In this document: positions 16,276 through 25,447 of the stretch, piece after piece | How the letters are laid out: every line of letters starts with the position of its first letter | Numbering within the stretch: position 1 is the first letter of the stretch | Assembly: GCA_964517355.1 (NCBI GenBank) | Contig: CAZFCK010000017.1 | Span: 1-37,426, forward strand | Origin: CAZFCK01 sp964517355 | GTDB lineage: Bacteria > Desulfobacterota > Desulfovibrionia > Desulfovibrionales > Desulfovibrionaceae | Direction: 5' to 3' | DNA length: 37,426 bases | Program-made: the position numbers and the translations under genes | Notes under the pieces: generated by a model | Told to the model about the DNA's origin: nothing | The model's input: only the letters and a program-made list of their open reading frames with translations | The model's database searches: none

Positions 16276-16320
16276 GAAATGATCGCTTAACGGCGGGCAA
16301 AGCCCGCCTGCAATCATTTC
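16276..16320 (+). terminator. Hairpin after the MATE gene
   Basis: GAAATGAT at 16276-16283 pairs with ATCATTTC at 16313-16320, enclosing a strong GGCGGGC/GCCCGCC stem at 16292-16308. No T-run follows, so it may be a factor-dependent or weak terminator. Confidence 0.5.
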
Positions 16321-16447
16321 GCGGCAAAGAGTTGCAAGCAAATCTTTGCTGAGCCGTTCAACTTTTTCAAAGTTTAATTGCTCTAAAAATTTGTGACTGG
16401 CATTACTTTTGAGTATATCGATAATTGACAATAGGATAACCGCGGGT

Positions 16448-16493
16448 CCAGGGGGGCGTTCCCCCCTGGCGGGGTTTGGGGCGGAGCCCCAAA
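16448..16493. repeat. Two GC-rich hairpins upstream of yajQ
   Basis: CCAGGGGGG at 16448-16456 pairs with CCCCCCTGG at 16461-16469; TTTGGGGC at 16475-16482 pairs with GCCCCAAA at 16486-16493. They resemble dispersed GC-rich intergenic palindromes in the same window and lie about 100 bases ahead of the yajQ start. They could be a transcript-end or leader structure. Confidence 0.55.
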
Positions 16494-16592
16494 AGCACCC
16501 ATCTTAACGTTTAACTTCTTTAATCCAAAAACATGCGCTCATGAAAAGCGCCCCTGTACATAATCATACTAATTTTATGGAGGTCTTTTTCA

Positions 16593-17084
16593 ATGCCGTC
16601 ATTCGACATCGTCAGCCAGGTGGACATGCAGGAAATCGACAACGCCGTGAACAACGTGCAGAAGGAATTGGCCACGCGCTACGATTTCCGCAATGTCAGC
16701 ACTGAAATGAACCTGAACCGCAAAGATAAAACCCTGACCCTGGTCACGGGCGACGACATGAAATACAAGGCCTTGCGCGAAATGCTCATCACCCATTGCG
16801 TACGGCGCAAGGTGGACACCAAGGCCCTTGAGTTCGGCGAACCCGAACCCGCGGCGAAAGGCAACGTGCGGGGCGTGGTCACCATCAAGGAAGGGGTGGA
16901 CAAACCCACGGCACAAAAGATCGTGAAGCTGGTCAAAGAACTCAAACTCAAGGTGCAGACGCAGATCCAGGACGAACAAGTGCGCGTGACCGGCAAAAAG
17001 ATCGACGACCTGCAAAGCGTGATCAGCGCCCTCAACGCCCAGGAATTCGACGTTCCGTTGCAATACGTGAACATGAAAAGCTGA
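16593..17084 (+). CDS. yajQ: YajQ-family nucleotide-binding protein
   Basis: A 163-residue protein, the normal YajQ length, starting MPSFDIVSQVDMQEIDNAVN, the typical opening. It has two ferredoxin-like halves; RYDFRNVSTEMNL and the ending ISALNAQEFDVPLQYVNMKS are near-invariant. YajQ proteins are small cytoplasmic proteins; some members bind cyclic di-GMP and act with transcription regulators. The start has GGAGG at 16579-16583. It stands alone, convergent with the ybbP-type gene, with a strong hairpin between them at 17247-17281. Confidence 0.96.
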   Translation: MPSFDIVSQVDMQEIDNAVNNVQKELATRYDFRNVSTEMNLNRKDKTLTLVTGDDMKYKALREMLITHCVRRKVDTKALEFGEPEPAAKGNVRGVVTIKEGVDKPTAQKIVKLVKELKLKVQTQIQDEQVRVTGKKIDDLQSVISALNAQEFDVPLQYVNMKS

Positions 17085-17246
17085 CCCGCATATCGTATCC
17101 ATTGCTTTTCAAGGGAAAACCAACGTTGTTCTCTTCATCCCTAGGGATGCAGTTCTTGAAAGAGGTTCTTCCCCCCGGGCTCCTCTCTCCAGAACTTTTG
17201 ATATAACGTTTTGTTATTATACATAAAGTCTTTGGAAGGGGGGTTC

Positions 17247-17281
17247 GGGGGGAGAACCTTTCTACAGAAAGGTTTCCCCCC
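17247..17281. terminator. GC-rich hairpin between convergent yajQ and ybbP-type genes
   Basis: GGGGGGAGAACCTTTC at 17247-17262 pairs with GAAAGGTTTCCCCCC at 17267-17281 with one bulge. It likely ends both transcripts. The same hairpin, little changed, occurs at 37180-37218, and a half copy is at about 33925-33945, so it is part of a dispersed family. Confidence 0.7.
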
Positions 17282-17298
17282 GACGCTTCAGGCGCCAA

Positions 17299-19893
17299 CT
17301 ACTCATTGCGCAGCACGGGCCAGGCCTTGCGCCCCAGCACCCCTCGCACGCCGAGCATGCCCAGGCTCAAGGTGGCGAGAATGCCGCCGAGGCACACCAG
17401 AACGAGGGGCGCAGCAAGCAGGGTCCAACCGCTTTTCATGACCATGGTGATGAAAACGAAGGACACCACGCTGCCAAGAATCGCTGCCAGCAACGCCGTG
17501 CCCGCTCCCAGAAGGAAAAACTCGGCCATGAGCGTGCGCACGATATCCCAGCGCGTGGCGCCGAGCACCTTGAAAAGCACGGCTTCGTAATACCTGCCGC
17601 GCAAGGTGGCGCGCAGGGTTTCCGCGAGCACGAGCAGTCCGGCCAGCAGCGTCACGGCGGCGGTGCTCCGCACGGCGAGGCCGATGGCGTCGAAAATGGA
17701 GCCCACATCGCGCAGCACGTCCTTGATGTACACGGCCGTCACCTCCGGGAAGCGCTTGACGACGGTGGTAAAGACCGCATCCCGGTTCGCCCCTTCCGGT
17801 TCCTCGGTTTCATACACCGTGGCGATATGAGAATAAGGGGCGTTTTCCAAAACTCCGGGACCGAACATGACCGCGTGATTCAAGGCCAGGGTGGTCCAGT
17901 CCACTTCCCGCAAACAGGCGATGGTGGCGGTGATTTCACGCCCCAGCACGTTCACGGTGAGCGTATCCCCCACGCCGACGCCGAAGCCGTCGGCCAACCC
18001 CTTGGTGAAACACATGAGCGGCGGGCCGGAATAATCCGGAGGCCACCATTCCCCGGCCACGATCTTCACTTTTTCCGGCTTGGCCCCCGCAAAGGTGAGC
18101 CCCCGTTCACTGCGCACGGCCCATTGCGCGTCCGGCGCCACTTCCACTTTGTCCACGGGCGCGCCGTTGATGCGCACAATGCGCCCCCTGAGCGACGGCT
18201 CGCTTTCAAAACGGGTGACGGAAGGCAGGGCCAGCAATGCGTCCCTAAAGCCGTCGATGTCCTGTTTGGGAATGTCGATGAAAAAATAGCTGGGCGCCTG
18301 GCTGGGCATCTGCTCATTGATTTGGCGCTGCATGTTGCCGTCGATCAGCGCCACTGAGGCCAAGGCGGAAAGCCCCAGGCCCAGAGAAAACACCACGTCC
18401 GCTGTCCGCGCCCCGGGCCGGTGCAGATTGGCCAGAGCCTGGCGCAACCAGAGATGCCGGGGGCGGGGCGCTTTGGCGGCGGCAACCATGAAACCCCAGG
18501 CCGCGAGGCGGAAGACCACCGCCCCCGCCATGGTGCCGCCCGCGAACCCCGCCACGAGAACGCCGTCCCGCGTCATGCCCCAGGCCAGAAGCAGCATGCA
18601 TGCGAGAATCAAGAGCGCGGCAACAAACGTGAGCGCACTGTGCCGGTGCGGCCGCCATCCGGCGTACCCCCGAAACAACTGCGCCGGGGAGACGTTTCCG
18701 GCCCTGGCCAGGGGCCACAGCGCGAAGAACAACGCGGTGAGCAGCCCGAACCCCAGTCCGCCGGCCACGGGCGTCAAGGCCAGACCATGCGTGAAGGCCG
18801 CGCCGGGCGCCATGTTGAAGCCCAGGGTCATAAACAAAAAATGCACGGCCACTCGCGCGGTCGCCAATCCGGCCACAATGCCGCCCGCGCTCCCCAGCAC
18901 GGCCAGATACACCACCTGCGCCAGATAGATGCTCACCACGGTACGCCGTTCCGCGCCCAGACATTTCATGGTGGCGATTGTGGCGGATTTGGTCTCCAGA
19001 TAACTGCGCACGCCGTTGGCCACGCCGATGCCCCCCACCAGCAGGGAGATGAGCCCCACCAGAAGCAGGTATCGTTGCATGGTGTCCATGAAATGGCGCA
19101 GGCGGTCGCCGGATTCCGTATAATCGCGCACGCGCGCACCGGTGTGGCCGAAACGCTCGTGAAACGTCTCCACAATCGCCTTGATCCGCCGTTCTCCGGA
19201 GCGCGCGCCCCCGGCGGGGGCATCCGCCAGGCGCAGCTTGTAGACGTGATAGACCACGGTGCCCGGCACGAGCAGACCCGTCGCGGGCAGGCTTTGCGCG
19301 CTTACAAAGAGGCGCGGCCCCAGGCCGAAAAATTGCGCCGCCTTGTCCGGCTCGTGGACCAACACGCCGTTGATCCTGAAACGGGCCTTGCCGACCAGCA
19401 GAATGTCGCCCAACTCCAGGCCGAGGCGCAACAGCACCCGCTCGTCGGCCACCGCGCCCCACACGCCTTTTGGCCCTTCCCGCAAGGCCTGCTGCAGGGG
19501 CGCGTCCGGGCGCGTCACCACCTCCCCGTACAGGGGATATCCCGCTTCCACGGCCTTGAGCTCCACCAGCATGGAACGCTGAGCATCCGGACGGGGGCGC
19601 TCGGCCCGGGCCATGGTCCGCAGCCGCACGAAATGCGTCACCTCCCCTTGCGCGGCGAGCCAGTCCAAGGCGTCGCGATCCAGCTCCAGATGACTGCGCG
19701 TCACGGAAATATCGCCCCCCATGATGGACTTGGCGTCCGCGCGCAGGGCGTAGTCCACCATGGCCGCCACCTCGCCCACCGTGACCACGGCGGCCACGCC
19801 CAGGGCCAGACAGGTCAGGAAAACGCCGAACCGCGCCACGCCGTCGCGCAATTCGCGCCGGGCCATACGCAGGGCCAGAGAGATCCCGTTCAT
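17299..19893 (-). CDS. ybbP: FtsX-like ABC transporter permease (YbbP type)
   Basis: The ATG at 19893 (MNGISLALRMARRELRDGV) gives 864 residues. This start overlaps the stop codon of the ATPase gene in an ATGA arrangement, and the longer frame back to 19980 has no support. The protein has the layout of MacB/FtsX permeases with two copies: an N-terminal span, a long periplasmic domain, three spans, then a second four-span unit ending at the C-terminus. YbbP (E. coli) is of this type and length and is encoded with YbbA. Its substrate is unknown; lipid or lipoprotein transport has been suggested for relatives. YbbP is usually 800 residues or so. Confidence 0.9.
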   Translation of the reverse strand: MNGISLALRMARRELRDGVARFGVFLTCLALGVAAVVTVGEVAAMVDYALRADAKSIMGGDISVTRSHLELDRDALDWLAAQGEVTHFVRLRTMARAERPRPDAQRSMLVELKAVEAGYPLYGEVVTRPDAPLQQALREGPKGVWGAVADERVLLRLGLELGDILLVGKARFRINGVLVHEPDKAAQFFGLGPRLFVSAQSLPATGLLVPGTVVYHVYKLRLADAPAGGARSGERRIKAIVETFHERFGHTGARVRDYTESGDRLRHFMDTMQRYLLLVGLISLLVGGIGVANGVRSYLETKSATIATMKCLGAERRTVVSIYLAQVVYLAVLGSAGGIVAGLATARVAVHFLFMTLGFNMAPGAAFTHGLALTPVAGGLGFGLLTALFFALWPLARAGNVSPAQLFRGYAGWRPHRHSALTFVAALLILACMLLLAWGMTRDGVLVAGFAGGTMAGAVVFRLAAWGFMVAAAKAPRPRHLWLRQALANLHRPGARTADVVFSLGLGLSALASVALIDGNMQRQINEQMPSQAPSYFFIDIPKQDIDGFRDALLALPSVTRFESEPSLRGRIVRINGAPVDKVEVAPDAQWAVRSERGLTFAGAKPEKVKIVAGEWWPPDYSGPPLMCFTKGLADGFGVGVGDTLTVNVLGREITATIACLREVDWTTLALNHAVMFGPGVLENAPYSHIATVYETEEPEGANRDAVFTTVVKRFPEVTAVYIKDVLRDVGSIFDAIGLAVRSTAAVTLLAGLLVLAETLRATLRGRYYEAVLFKVLGATRWDIVRTLMAEFFLLGAGTALLAAILGSVVSFVFITMVMKSGWTLLAAPLVLVCLGGILATLSLGMLGVRGVLGRKAWPVLRNE

Positions 19894-20684
19894 GAGGGGA
19901 GCGCCTCCGCCGCGTACTGCTCCACGGCGTGTCCGTCTCCATGGCAGCGGCCGTCGCTCATGCGCACCACCCGGCAGCACTGTTTGGCCAAACGCAGATC
20001 ATGAGTGATCAAAAGCATGGTGGTCTTGTATTGTTCCTGCATGGCGAAAAGCAGGTCCATGACCTTGGCGCCAGTGGCGGCATCGAGATTGCCCGTGGGT
20101 TCGTCCGCCAGCAGAATCGCCGGATGCGGCGAAAAGGCGCGCGCCAGGGCCACGCGCTGCTGCTCTCCGCCGGAAAGCTGGGACGGATAATGCCCCGAGC
20201 GATGATCCAGCCCCACGGCGGCCAGGCTTTCCCTGGCACGCTCCAGCGCGTTTTTTTCGCCGGCGAACTCCAGAGGCAGGGCCACGTTTTCCAGCGCGGT
20301 CATTGTACCCACCAGGTGAAAGGCCTGGAACACTATGCAGACGCGCCCCCGCCTGAATCTGGCCAGAGCGTCCTCGTCCAGACTGGTGAGGTCCTGGCCG
20401 TCCACCAGCGCCCTCCCCTTTGTGGGGCGCTCCAGCCCGGCAATCAACATCAGCATGGTGGTCTTGCCGGACCCCGACGGTCCGACAACGCTCACGGTTT
20501 CGCCGCGCGCAACCGCGAGATCGACCCCGCGCAAGACATTGACCGGCCCGCTTGAGGCACGTAAAGTCAGATGTATGTTCTCGAGAAAAATCGCATCCGT
20601 CGCCTCCGCCCAGGCTTCTGGGGCGTTGTCCTCAACCGTGTGCGCTTGCGTCGTCGTTTTTTTCTGCATAGCGCTTTTCATCAT
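19890..20684 (-). CDS. ybbA: ABC transporter ATPase (YbbA type)
   Basis: About 264 residues from the ATG at 20684; 20669 is another possible start, and neither has a clear ribosome site. The conserved domain begins near residue 31 (IFLENIHLTL). Walker A is GPSGSGKTT, the signature LSGGEQQRVALARA and Walker B LLADEPTGNLD, all intact. It is of the LolD/MacB/YbbA class. The next gene (permease) overlaps by 4 bp. Gene tesA is divergent, with its start only 31 bases away, which matches the E. coli tesA-ybbA arrangement. Confidence 0.92.
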   Translation of the reverse strand: MMKSAMQKKTTTQAHTVEDNAPEAWAEATDAIFLENIHLTLRASSGPVNVLRGVDLAVARGETVSVVGPSGSGKTTMLMLIAGLERPTKGRALVDGQDLTSLDEDALARFRRGRVCIVFQAFHLVGTMTALENVALPLEFAGEKNALERARESLAAVGLDHRSGHYPSQLSGGEQQRVALARAFSPHPAILLADEPTGNLDAATGAKVMDLLFAMQEQYKTTMLLITHDLRLAKQCCRVVRMSDGRCHGDGHAVEQYAAEALPS

Positions 20685-20715
20685 GTTTTGCAGTCCAAAG
20701 CAAGAAGGCTGGTGT

Positions 20716-21333
20716 ATGGAACCTCCCGACAACTCAGCAAACGATCACGTCACCATTCTGGCCCTAGGGGACAGCCTCACCGCGGGCTACGGCCTGCAGC
20801 CGGATGAAGCCGTGCCCGCGATCATGGAAGACCTGCTCGCAGCGCAAGGCTACTCCGTGCGCATGATCAACGCCGGGGTGTCCGGCGACACCTCAGCCGG
20901 GGGGCGCGCGAGGCTGGACTGGTCTCTTGCCGAAAACCCGGATGTGGCCATTGTGGAACTCGGCGCCAACGACGGCCTGCGCGGCATGTCGCCGAAAAAC
21001 ATGGAAGCGAATCTGGACGCCATTCTGCAGACCCTGACCAAACGCGGCGTTGCGGTGCTCTTCACCGGCATGGGCGCTCCGCCGAATATGGGGGAGGAGT
21101 ATGGCCGGCGCTTCAACAGCGTGTTTCCGCGCTTGGCCGCCAAATACGACGTGAGCTTTTACCCGTTTTATCTCAAAGACGTATACATGGAGCAGGACTT
21201 CACGCTGCCCGACGGCCTGCACCCCAACGCCGCCGGAACCAGGCGCATCGCGGAAAACCTGCTGCCCCACGTGGCCGCGCTCGTGGACCGCGTGTTGCGG
21301 CAACGCGCGTCGGAAGCGAAACAGCAACCATAG
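20716..21333 (+). CDS. tesA: Arylesterase/lysophospholipase of the GDSL (SGNH) family, TesA type
   Basis: Starts at the ATG at 20716 with AAGAAGG upstream and gives 205 residues. The SGNH blocks are all present: block I ALGDSLTAGYGL (catalytic Ser), block II Gly in NAGVSGDTSAGG, block III ELGANDGLRG (Asn), and block V LPDGLHPNAAG (Asp and His). No signal peptide is seen, so it is probably cytoplasmic, unlike E. coli TesA, which is periplasmic. Divergent from ybbA and preceding lysE. Hydrolyses acyl esters or thioesters; the natural substrate is not known. Confidence 0.93.
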   Translation: MEPPDNSANDHVTILALGDSLTAGYGLQPDEAVPAIMEDLLAAQGYSVRMINAGVSGDTSAGGRARLDWSLAENPDVAIVELGANDGLRGMSPKNMEANLDAILQTLTKRGVAVLFTGMGAPPNMGEEYGRRFNSVFPRLAAKYDVSFYPFYLKDVYMEQDFTLPDGLHPNAAGTRRIAENLLPHVAALVDRVLRQRASEAKQQP

Positions 21334-21401
21334 GATTTCGTTCCGGACAAAGGGAAACCTGTTCCGAACGGCGCACCTAGTACCCGACAAGGACATGCAT
21401 C

Positions 21402-22037
21402 ATGTTTGACTATTCGTTCGCTCACTGGTCAACCTTCCTGGCTGCCGCGTTCCTCTTGAACATTTCTCCAGGACCGGATCTGGCCTTCATCCTCAGCCAC
21501 ACGGTGAAGGGCGGCAAAAAGGGGGGAACAGCCGCCATGCTCGGCATCTGGACCGGCGCGTTCGCGCACGTGGTCCTGGCCGCCCTGGGCCTCACAGCCA
21601 TTGTCGCTACCTCCGCCACGGCCTTCGCCGTGGTCAAATGGGCAGGCGTCGCCTATCTGGCTTGGCTCGGCTTCCAGGCCCTGCGCTCCAACGGCTCCAC
21701 CCTGCTGGTGCAGGGAAACGGCAAACGCGAAAGCATTGCTTCCGTGTTCCGCCAGGGGGTGTTCATCGATTTGCTGAATCCAAAGGTGGCAACCTTTTTC
21801 CTGGCCTTTCTGCCGCAGTTTATCGAGAAAGGCGCGGGCCCTGTATGGGCGCAGCTCATGCTGCACGGTACGCTCATCATCGTTGTGGCCGCGTTCGTGG
21901 AACCGCCCGTAATCCTGCTAGGCGACAAGGTCACCGTACGGTTGCGCCAAAGCCGCGCCCTGCGCGTCTGGCTGGACCGCGTACTCGGTTCCGTGCTCAT
22001 CGCCCTTGGCGTCAAACTGGCCATGTCCGAACGCTAG
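21402..22037 (+). CDS. LysE/RhtB-family amino-acid exporter
   Basis: A 211-residue protein with about six hydrophobic spans, the family length. The typical LysE-type N-terminus, FLLNISPGPDLAFILSHTV with NISPGPD, is present, followed by GIWTGAFAHVVLAALGL and a second half with GVFIDLLNPKVATFFLAFLPQF. These exporters move amino acids (for example homoserine, threonine or lysine) out of the cell. The start at 21402 has a weak AAGGAC; it lies 68 bases after tesA and may be co-transcribed. A terminator-like palindrome follows at 22075-22102. Confidence 0.93.
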   Translation: MFDYSFAHWSTFLAAAFLLNISPGPDLAFILSHTVKGGKKGGTAAMLGIWTGAFAHVVLAALGLTAIVATSATAFAVVKWAGVAYLAWLGFQALRSNGSTLLVQGNGKRESIASVFRQGVFIDLLNPKVATFFLAFLPQFIEKGAGPVWAQLMLHGTLIIVVAAFVEPPVILLGDKVTVRLRQSRALRVWLDRVLGSVLIALGVKLAMSER

Positions 22038-22074
22038 AATAAGGCGGCATAAAACAAGAAAGGCCTCCGGCGGC

Positions 22075-22102
22075 TTAAGAACCTTTTGAAAAAGGTTCTT
22101 AA
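22075..22102. terminator. Palindromic terminator after the LysE-family gene
   Basis: TTAAGAACCTTTT at 22075-22087 pairs with AAAAGGTTCTTAA at 22090-22102. The stem is long and almost perfect, in the expected place, and ends the tesA-lysE unit. Confidence 0.7.
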
Positions 22103-22152
22103 AAATCTCCAAAACTTATTATTTAAATAACATTTTGATATAGTTATAATTT

Positions 22153-22257
22153 TAGAACGCTTTCTGCTTGAACAGCTCTAGATGCGTTTATGCATTTCCC
22201 TGAAACTATTGGAAATAGTTTCAGGGAAGAGTCTTGTTTCAAGAAAAAAATGCGCTA
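22153..22257 (+). repeat. 105-bp intergenic repeat, copy A (diverged)
   Basis: By hand alignment, 86 of 105 positions match the copy at 25448-25552 with no gaps. Its centre is a perfect 14-bp hairpin at 22197-22227 (three-base loop). It also has the CTTGTTTCAAG palindrome and the shared end ATGCGCTA. Confidence 0.85.
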
Positions 22258-22267
22258 GCCCGAAAAG

Positions 22268-22296
22268 GCGGCGTTGCGGTTGGCCCGCAACGCCGC
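22268..22296 (-). terminator. Terminator after katG
   Basis: GCGGCGTTGCGG at 22268-22279 pairs perfectly with CCGCAACGCCGC at 22285-22296 (five-base loop). On the minus strand it is followed by CTTTTC. It lies 24 bases beyond the katG stop. Confidence 0.8.
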
Positions 22297-22319
22297 ACAT
22301 ATACCTTCAGCGCCACTGA

Positions 22320-24524
22320 TCAGACGAGTTCAAAACGGTCGAGGTTCATAACCTTGTCCCAGGCCGCTATGAAATCGTTCACGAATTTTTCCCGCGCATC
22401 ATCGCAGCCGTAGACCTCGGCAATGGCCCGCAGCTGAGAGTTCGAGCCGAAGACCAGGTCGATGCGAGTGCCTGTCCACTTGAGTTCGCCGGTGGCGCGA
22501 TCACGTCCCTCAAATAAATCGCGATCTTCAGCGCTCGGCTTCCACATGGTGTTCATGTCCAACAAATTCACGAAGAAGTCGTTGGTCAGGGTTTCCGGTC
22601 GATTGGTGAACACCCCGTGCCGGGACTGGCCGTGGTTGGCGTTCAAAACGCGCATCCCGCCGACGAGCACCGTCATTTCAGGGGCGGTCAGCGTCAGCAA
22701 TTGCGCCCGGTCAACCAGCAGTTCCTCGGCCGTAACAGCGTATTTCTTCTTCTGGTAGTTGCGGAACCCGTCCGCCGCCGGTTCCAGCACGGCGAAGGAG
22801 TCCACGTCGGTCTGTTCCTGCAGGGCGTCCGTGCGCCCCGGCGTGAAGGGGACGCGCACATCATGCCCCGCGGCCTTTGCCGCCCGCTCCACGCCCGCGC
22901 ATCCGCCCAGGACGATCATATCCGCCAGGGACACCTTTTTCCCGCCGGATGCGGCGGACTGCGCACCGTTGAACCGCTCCCGGAGGCCCTCCAGGGTTTG
23001 CAGCACCTTGGCCAGTTGTTCCGGCTGATTGGCATCCCAATCCTTTTGCGGCGCGAGTCGGATGCGCGCCCCGTTCGCTCCGCCGCGCTTGTCCGAGCCA
23101 CGGAACGTGGACGCCGAGGCCCAGGCGGTGGCGACCAGCTGGGAGACGGAGAGTCCGGAAGCCAGGATCCCGGACTTGAGGGCGGCAATGTCCTGCTCGT
23201 CGATCAAGGCATGATCAACCACGGGGACGGGATCTTGCCAAATCAACTCTTCACCGGGAACCAACGAGCCGAGATACCGCGAGCGGGGGCCCATGTCGCG
23301 GTGGGTCAGCTTGAACCACGCGCGCGCGAAGGCGTCGGCGAATTCCTCGGGGTTTTCCAGGTAGCGCCGCGCGATGGGCTCATAAACCGGGTCGAAACGC
23401 AGGGAAAGATCCGCCGTGGTCATCATGGGCCGGTGCTTCTTGGCGGGGTCGTGCGCGTCAACCACCATATCTTCTTCGTCCACGTCCTTGGCCAGCCACT
23501 GATGCGCCCCGGCCGGGCTCTTGACCAGCTCCCACTCGTATTTGAAGAGCACCTTCAGATAGCCCATATCCCATTTGGTGGGGCGCGGCTTCCACGCGCC
23601 TTCAATGCCGCTCGAAATCGTATCGCCGCCTTTACCGCTGCCGAAGCCGCTCTTCCAGCCGAGCCCCTGCTCCTCTATGGGAGCGCCTTCAGGCTCCGGC
23701 CCCACATGGGATGCATCGCCCGCGCCGTGACATTTGCCGAAGGTGTGTCCCCCGGCCACGAGCGCCACGGTCTCCTCGTCATTCATCGCCATGCGGGCGA
23801 ATGTCTCGCGGACATCGCGACCGGACGCGACAGGATCGGGATTGCCGTTCGGTCCTTCCGGATTGACGTAAATCAGCCCCATTTGCACGGCGGCAAGGGG
23901 GTTGTCCAGTTCCCTGTCGCCCTTGTAGCGCGTATCGCCAAGCCAGGTGTCCTCAGCCCCCCAGTAGATGTCCTGCTCCGGCTCCCACACGTCTTCGCGC
24001 CCCCCGGCGAATCCAAACGGCTTCAAGCCCATGGATTCTATGGCGCAGGTGCCCGCGAAAATCATCAGGTCGGCCCAGGAGATCTTTTTGCCGTATTTTC
24101 GCTTGATGGGCCACAGCAGCCTGCGGGCCTTGTCGAGGTTGACGTTGTCCGGCCAGCTATTCAGCGGGGCGAGGCGCTGGCTGCCGGAACCGGCGCCGCC
24201 GCGGCCATCGCCCATGCGGTAAGTTCCGGCGCTGTGCCAGGCCATGCGGATGAACAGGGGGCCATAATGCCCCCAGTCCGCGGGCCACCAATCCCGAGAC
24301 GTGGTCATCAGCTCGAAGAGGTCTTTTTTCAGGGCCTCAAGATCAAGTGTCTTGAATTCTTCCGCATAATTGAACGCCTGGCCCATCGGATCGGACTTGG
24401 AGGAATGCTGATGCAAAATGTTGAGGTTCAATTGATTAGGCCACCAGTCGCGGTTGGACGTGCCGCCCCCCGCCACTTGTCTGCCGGATCTCCCCGTTAC
24501 CGGGCATTTGCTCTCTTCACTCAT
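22320..24524 (-). CDS. katG: KatG, bifunctional catalase-peroxidase
   Basis: The start at 24524 (MSEESKCPVTG) has a strong AAAGGAGGTGGC nearby and gives 734 residues, the family size; a longer open frame to 24638 is not needed. It degrades hydrogen peroxide with heme. Seen: WPNQLNLNILHQH near the start, the distal heme motif MAWHSAGTYR (active-site His and Trp), the WPDNVNLDKARRLLWP segment, the proximal motif HTFGKCHGAG, and the second-half copy KRGGANGARIRLAPQKDWD. A protein of two related halves, typical of KatG. It lies 123 bases downstream of the PerR-like gene. The long plus-strand ORF opposite it is an artefact of codon use. Confidence 0.97.
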   Translation of the reverse strand: MSEESKCPVTGRSGRQVAGGGTSNRDWWPNQLNLNILHQHSSKSDPMGQAFNYAEEFKTLDLEALKKDLFELMTTSRDWWPADWGHYGPLFIRMAWHSAGTYRMGDGRGGAGSGSQRLAPLNSWPDNVNLDKARRLLWPIKRKYGKKISWADLMIFAGTCAIESMGLKPFGFAGGREDVWEPEQDIYWGAEDTWLGDTRYKGDRELDNPLAAVQMGLIYVNPEGPNGNPDPVASGRDVRETFARMAMNDEETVALVAGGHTFGKCHGAGDASHVGPEPEGAPIEEQGLGWKSGFGSGKGGDTISSGIEGAWKPRPTKWDMGYLKVLFKYEWELVKSPAGAHQWLAKDVDEEDMVVDAHDPAKKHRPMMTTADLSLRFDPVYEPIARRYLENPEEFADAFARAWFKLTHRDMGPRSRYLGSLVPGEELIWQDPVPVVDHALIDEQDIAALKSGILASGLSVSQLVATAWASASTFRGSDKRGGANGARIRLAPQKDWDANQPEQLAKVLQTLEGLRERFNGAQSAASGGKKVSLADMIVLGGCAGVERAAKAAGHDVRVPFTPGRTDALQEQTDVDSFAVLEPAADGFRNYQKKKYAVTAEELLVDRAQLLTLTAPEMTVLVGGMRVLNANHGQSRHGVFTNRPETLTNDFFVNLLDMNTMWKPSAEDRDLFEGRDRATGELKWTGTRIDLVFGSNSQLRAIAEVYGCDDAREKFVNDFIAAWDKVMNLDRFELV

Positions 24525-24647
24525 AAAGCCACCTCCTTTTGGCGCAGGAGCCAAGCCGGTGTATCGGCTCGCCCGCAGCGCCGGACATCTTTGTTCGACG
24601 GTCAAAAGCACACTGTTTGCGCGTTGCGCCTGCGCCAACGTCCCTGG

Positions 24648-25151
24648 TCAGCGCTCCTCTTGGCCGCATTCCCTCCCTTGTGGGTCGTTAGGTGTTGTAT
24701 TTTTTAGTTCAATTGAGCAGTTACGGCATATCCCTTTGACTTCAACCCGGGTTCGCTCAATGGAGCCGATCGCCGCGACTGATGCGGGCAATTCCAGTTT
24801 ATCCAATTCCTCGCTGTAAAAATCGCGCGTCAACCCGCACCGGATGCACACGAAATGATGATGCCGCGATAAATTCGCGTCAAAACGGGTCCCCGCCTGG
24901 GAAGGCCCCAGAGTGGTCACCAGCCCCAGTTCGGCAAGCCACCAAAGCGTCCTGTAAACGGTGTCCAATGATATCGCCGGGAGCCGCTTGCGCACTCCGT
25001 TGTAAATCGACTCCGCGTCCGGGTGCTCCTCACTTCTGGCTATTTCTTCAAATATTTCGGTACGCTGCCTTGTCAGCCTGATTCCGGCGTCCTTGCATGC
25101 CCGCTGCAGGTTGCGCATTCGCTCAGCAAACGCATCCGCATCCACGACCAT
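24648..25151 (-). CDS. perR: Fur-family regulator, PerR-like
   Basis: A 167-residue protein of the Fur superfamily. The N-terminal winged helix has GIRLTRQRTEIFEEIARS and ISLDTVYRTLWWL as the recognition region. The C-terminal metal and dimer domain has HHHFVCIRCGLTRDF and the zinc-binding CRNC pair. PerR senses peroxide through iron-catalysed oxidation of histidines, and the neighbour katG (same strand, 123 bases downstream) is a typical target, so this call is by context; a Fur or Zur function cannot be excluded from sequence. The start at 25151 has GGAGG nearby (TTGGAGGCCGCC). Confidence 0.9.
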   Translation of the reverse strand: MVVDADAFAERMRNLQRACKDAGIRLTRQRTEIFEEIARSEEHPDAESIYNGVRKRLPAISLDTVYRTLWWLAELGLVTTLGPSQAGTRFDANLSRHHHFVCIRCGLTRDFYSEELDKLELPASVAAIGSIERTRVEVKGICRNCSIELKNTTPNDPQGRECGQEER

Positions 25152-25250
25152 TGGCGGCCTCCAACTAAGAATGTATTCCTATTTAAATCATATTTCAGAA
25201 GCGGCGCAAAAAGTCAAGTTGGAAAAAGCCGTTCTTGTTGTCTGAGGTAG
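25152..25250 (-). promoter_or_regulatory. AT-rich region upstream of the PerR-like gene, possible autoregulatory operator
   Basis: Between 25165 and 25197 the DNA is AT-rich with palindromic ATTTAAAT and an imperfect inverted repeat, as Fur-family operators are. No clear 7-1-7 box was found, so this is only a candidate. Confidence 0.3.
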
Positions 25251-25447
25251 CTTGCGGAAGAGGAGGATAAAAAGGGAAATTCTTCATGCGGGAGCGCCAT
25301 GCCTCTAGCTGATGGTGACAACATCTACAGAGCGCTTCCCCCTCGCACACGATTGTCTCATTTGATCTATTTTTTTCAATATTTCTGAACAATTATAGTC
25401 ACATATTTCGTCACGTCAAACTTCATTCCACCCCTGTCAGCCATTTC

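Noticed and set aside
18421..20004. A 527-codon plus-strand frame opposite the ABC permease
   Set aside because: Composition is His/Gln/Arg-rich and structureless; it is a shadow of the permease gene.
22617..24707. A 696-codon open frame on the plus strand opposite katG
   Set aside because: It is the antisense of a clear KatG with intact heme motifs; GC-rich codon use creates long antisense frames.
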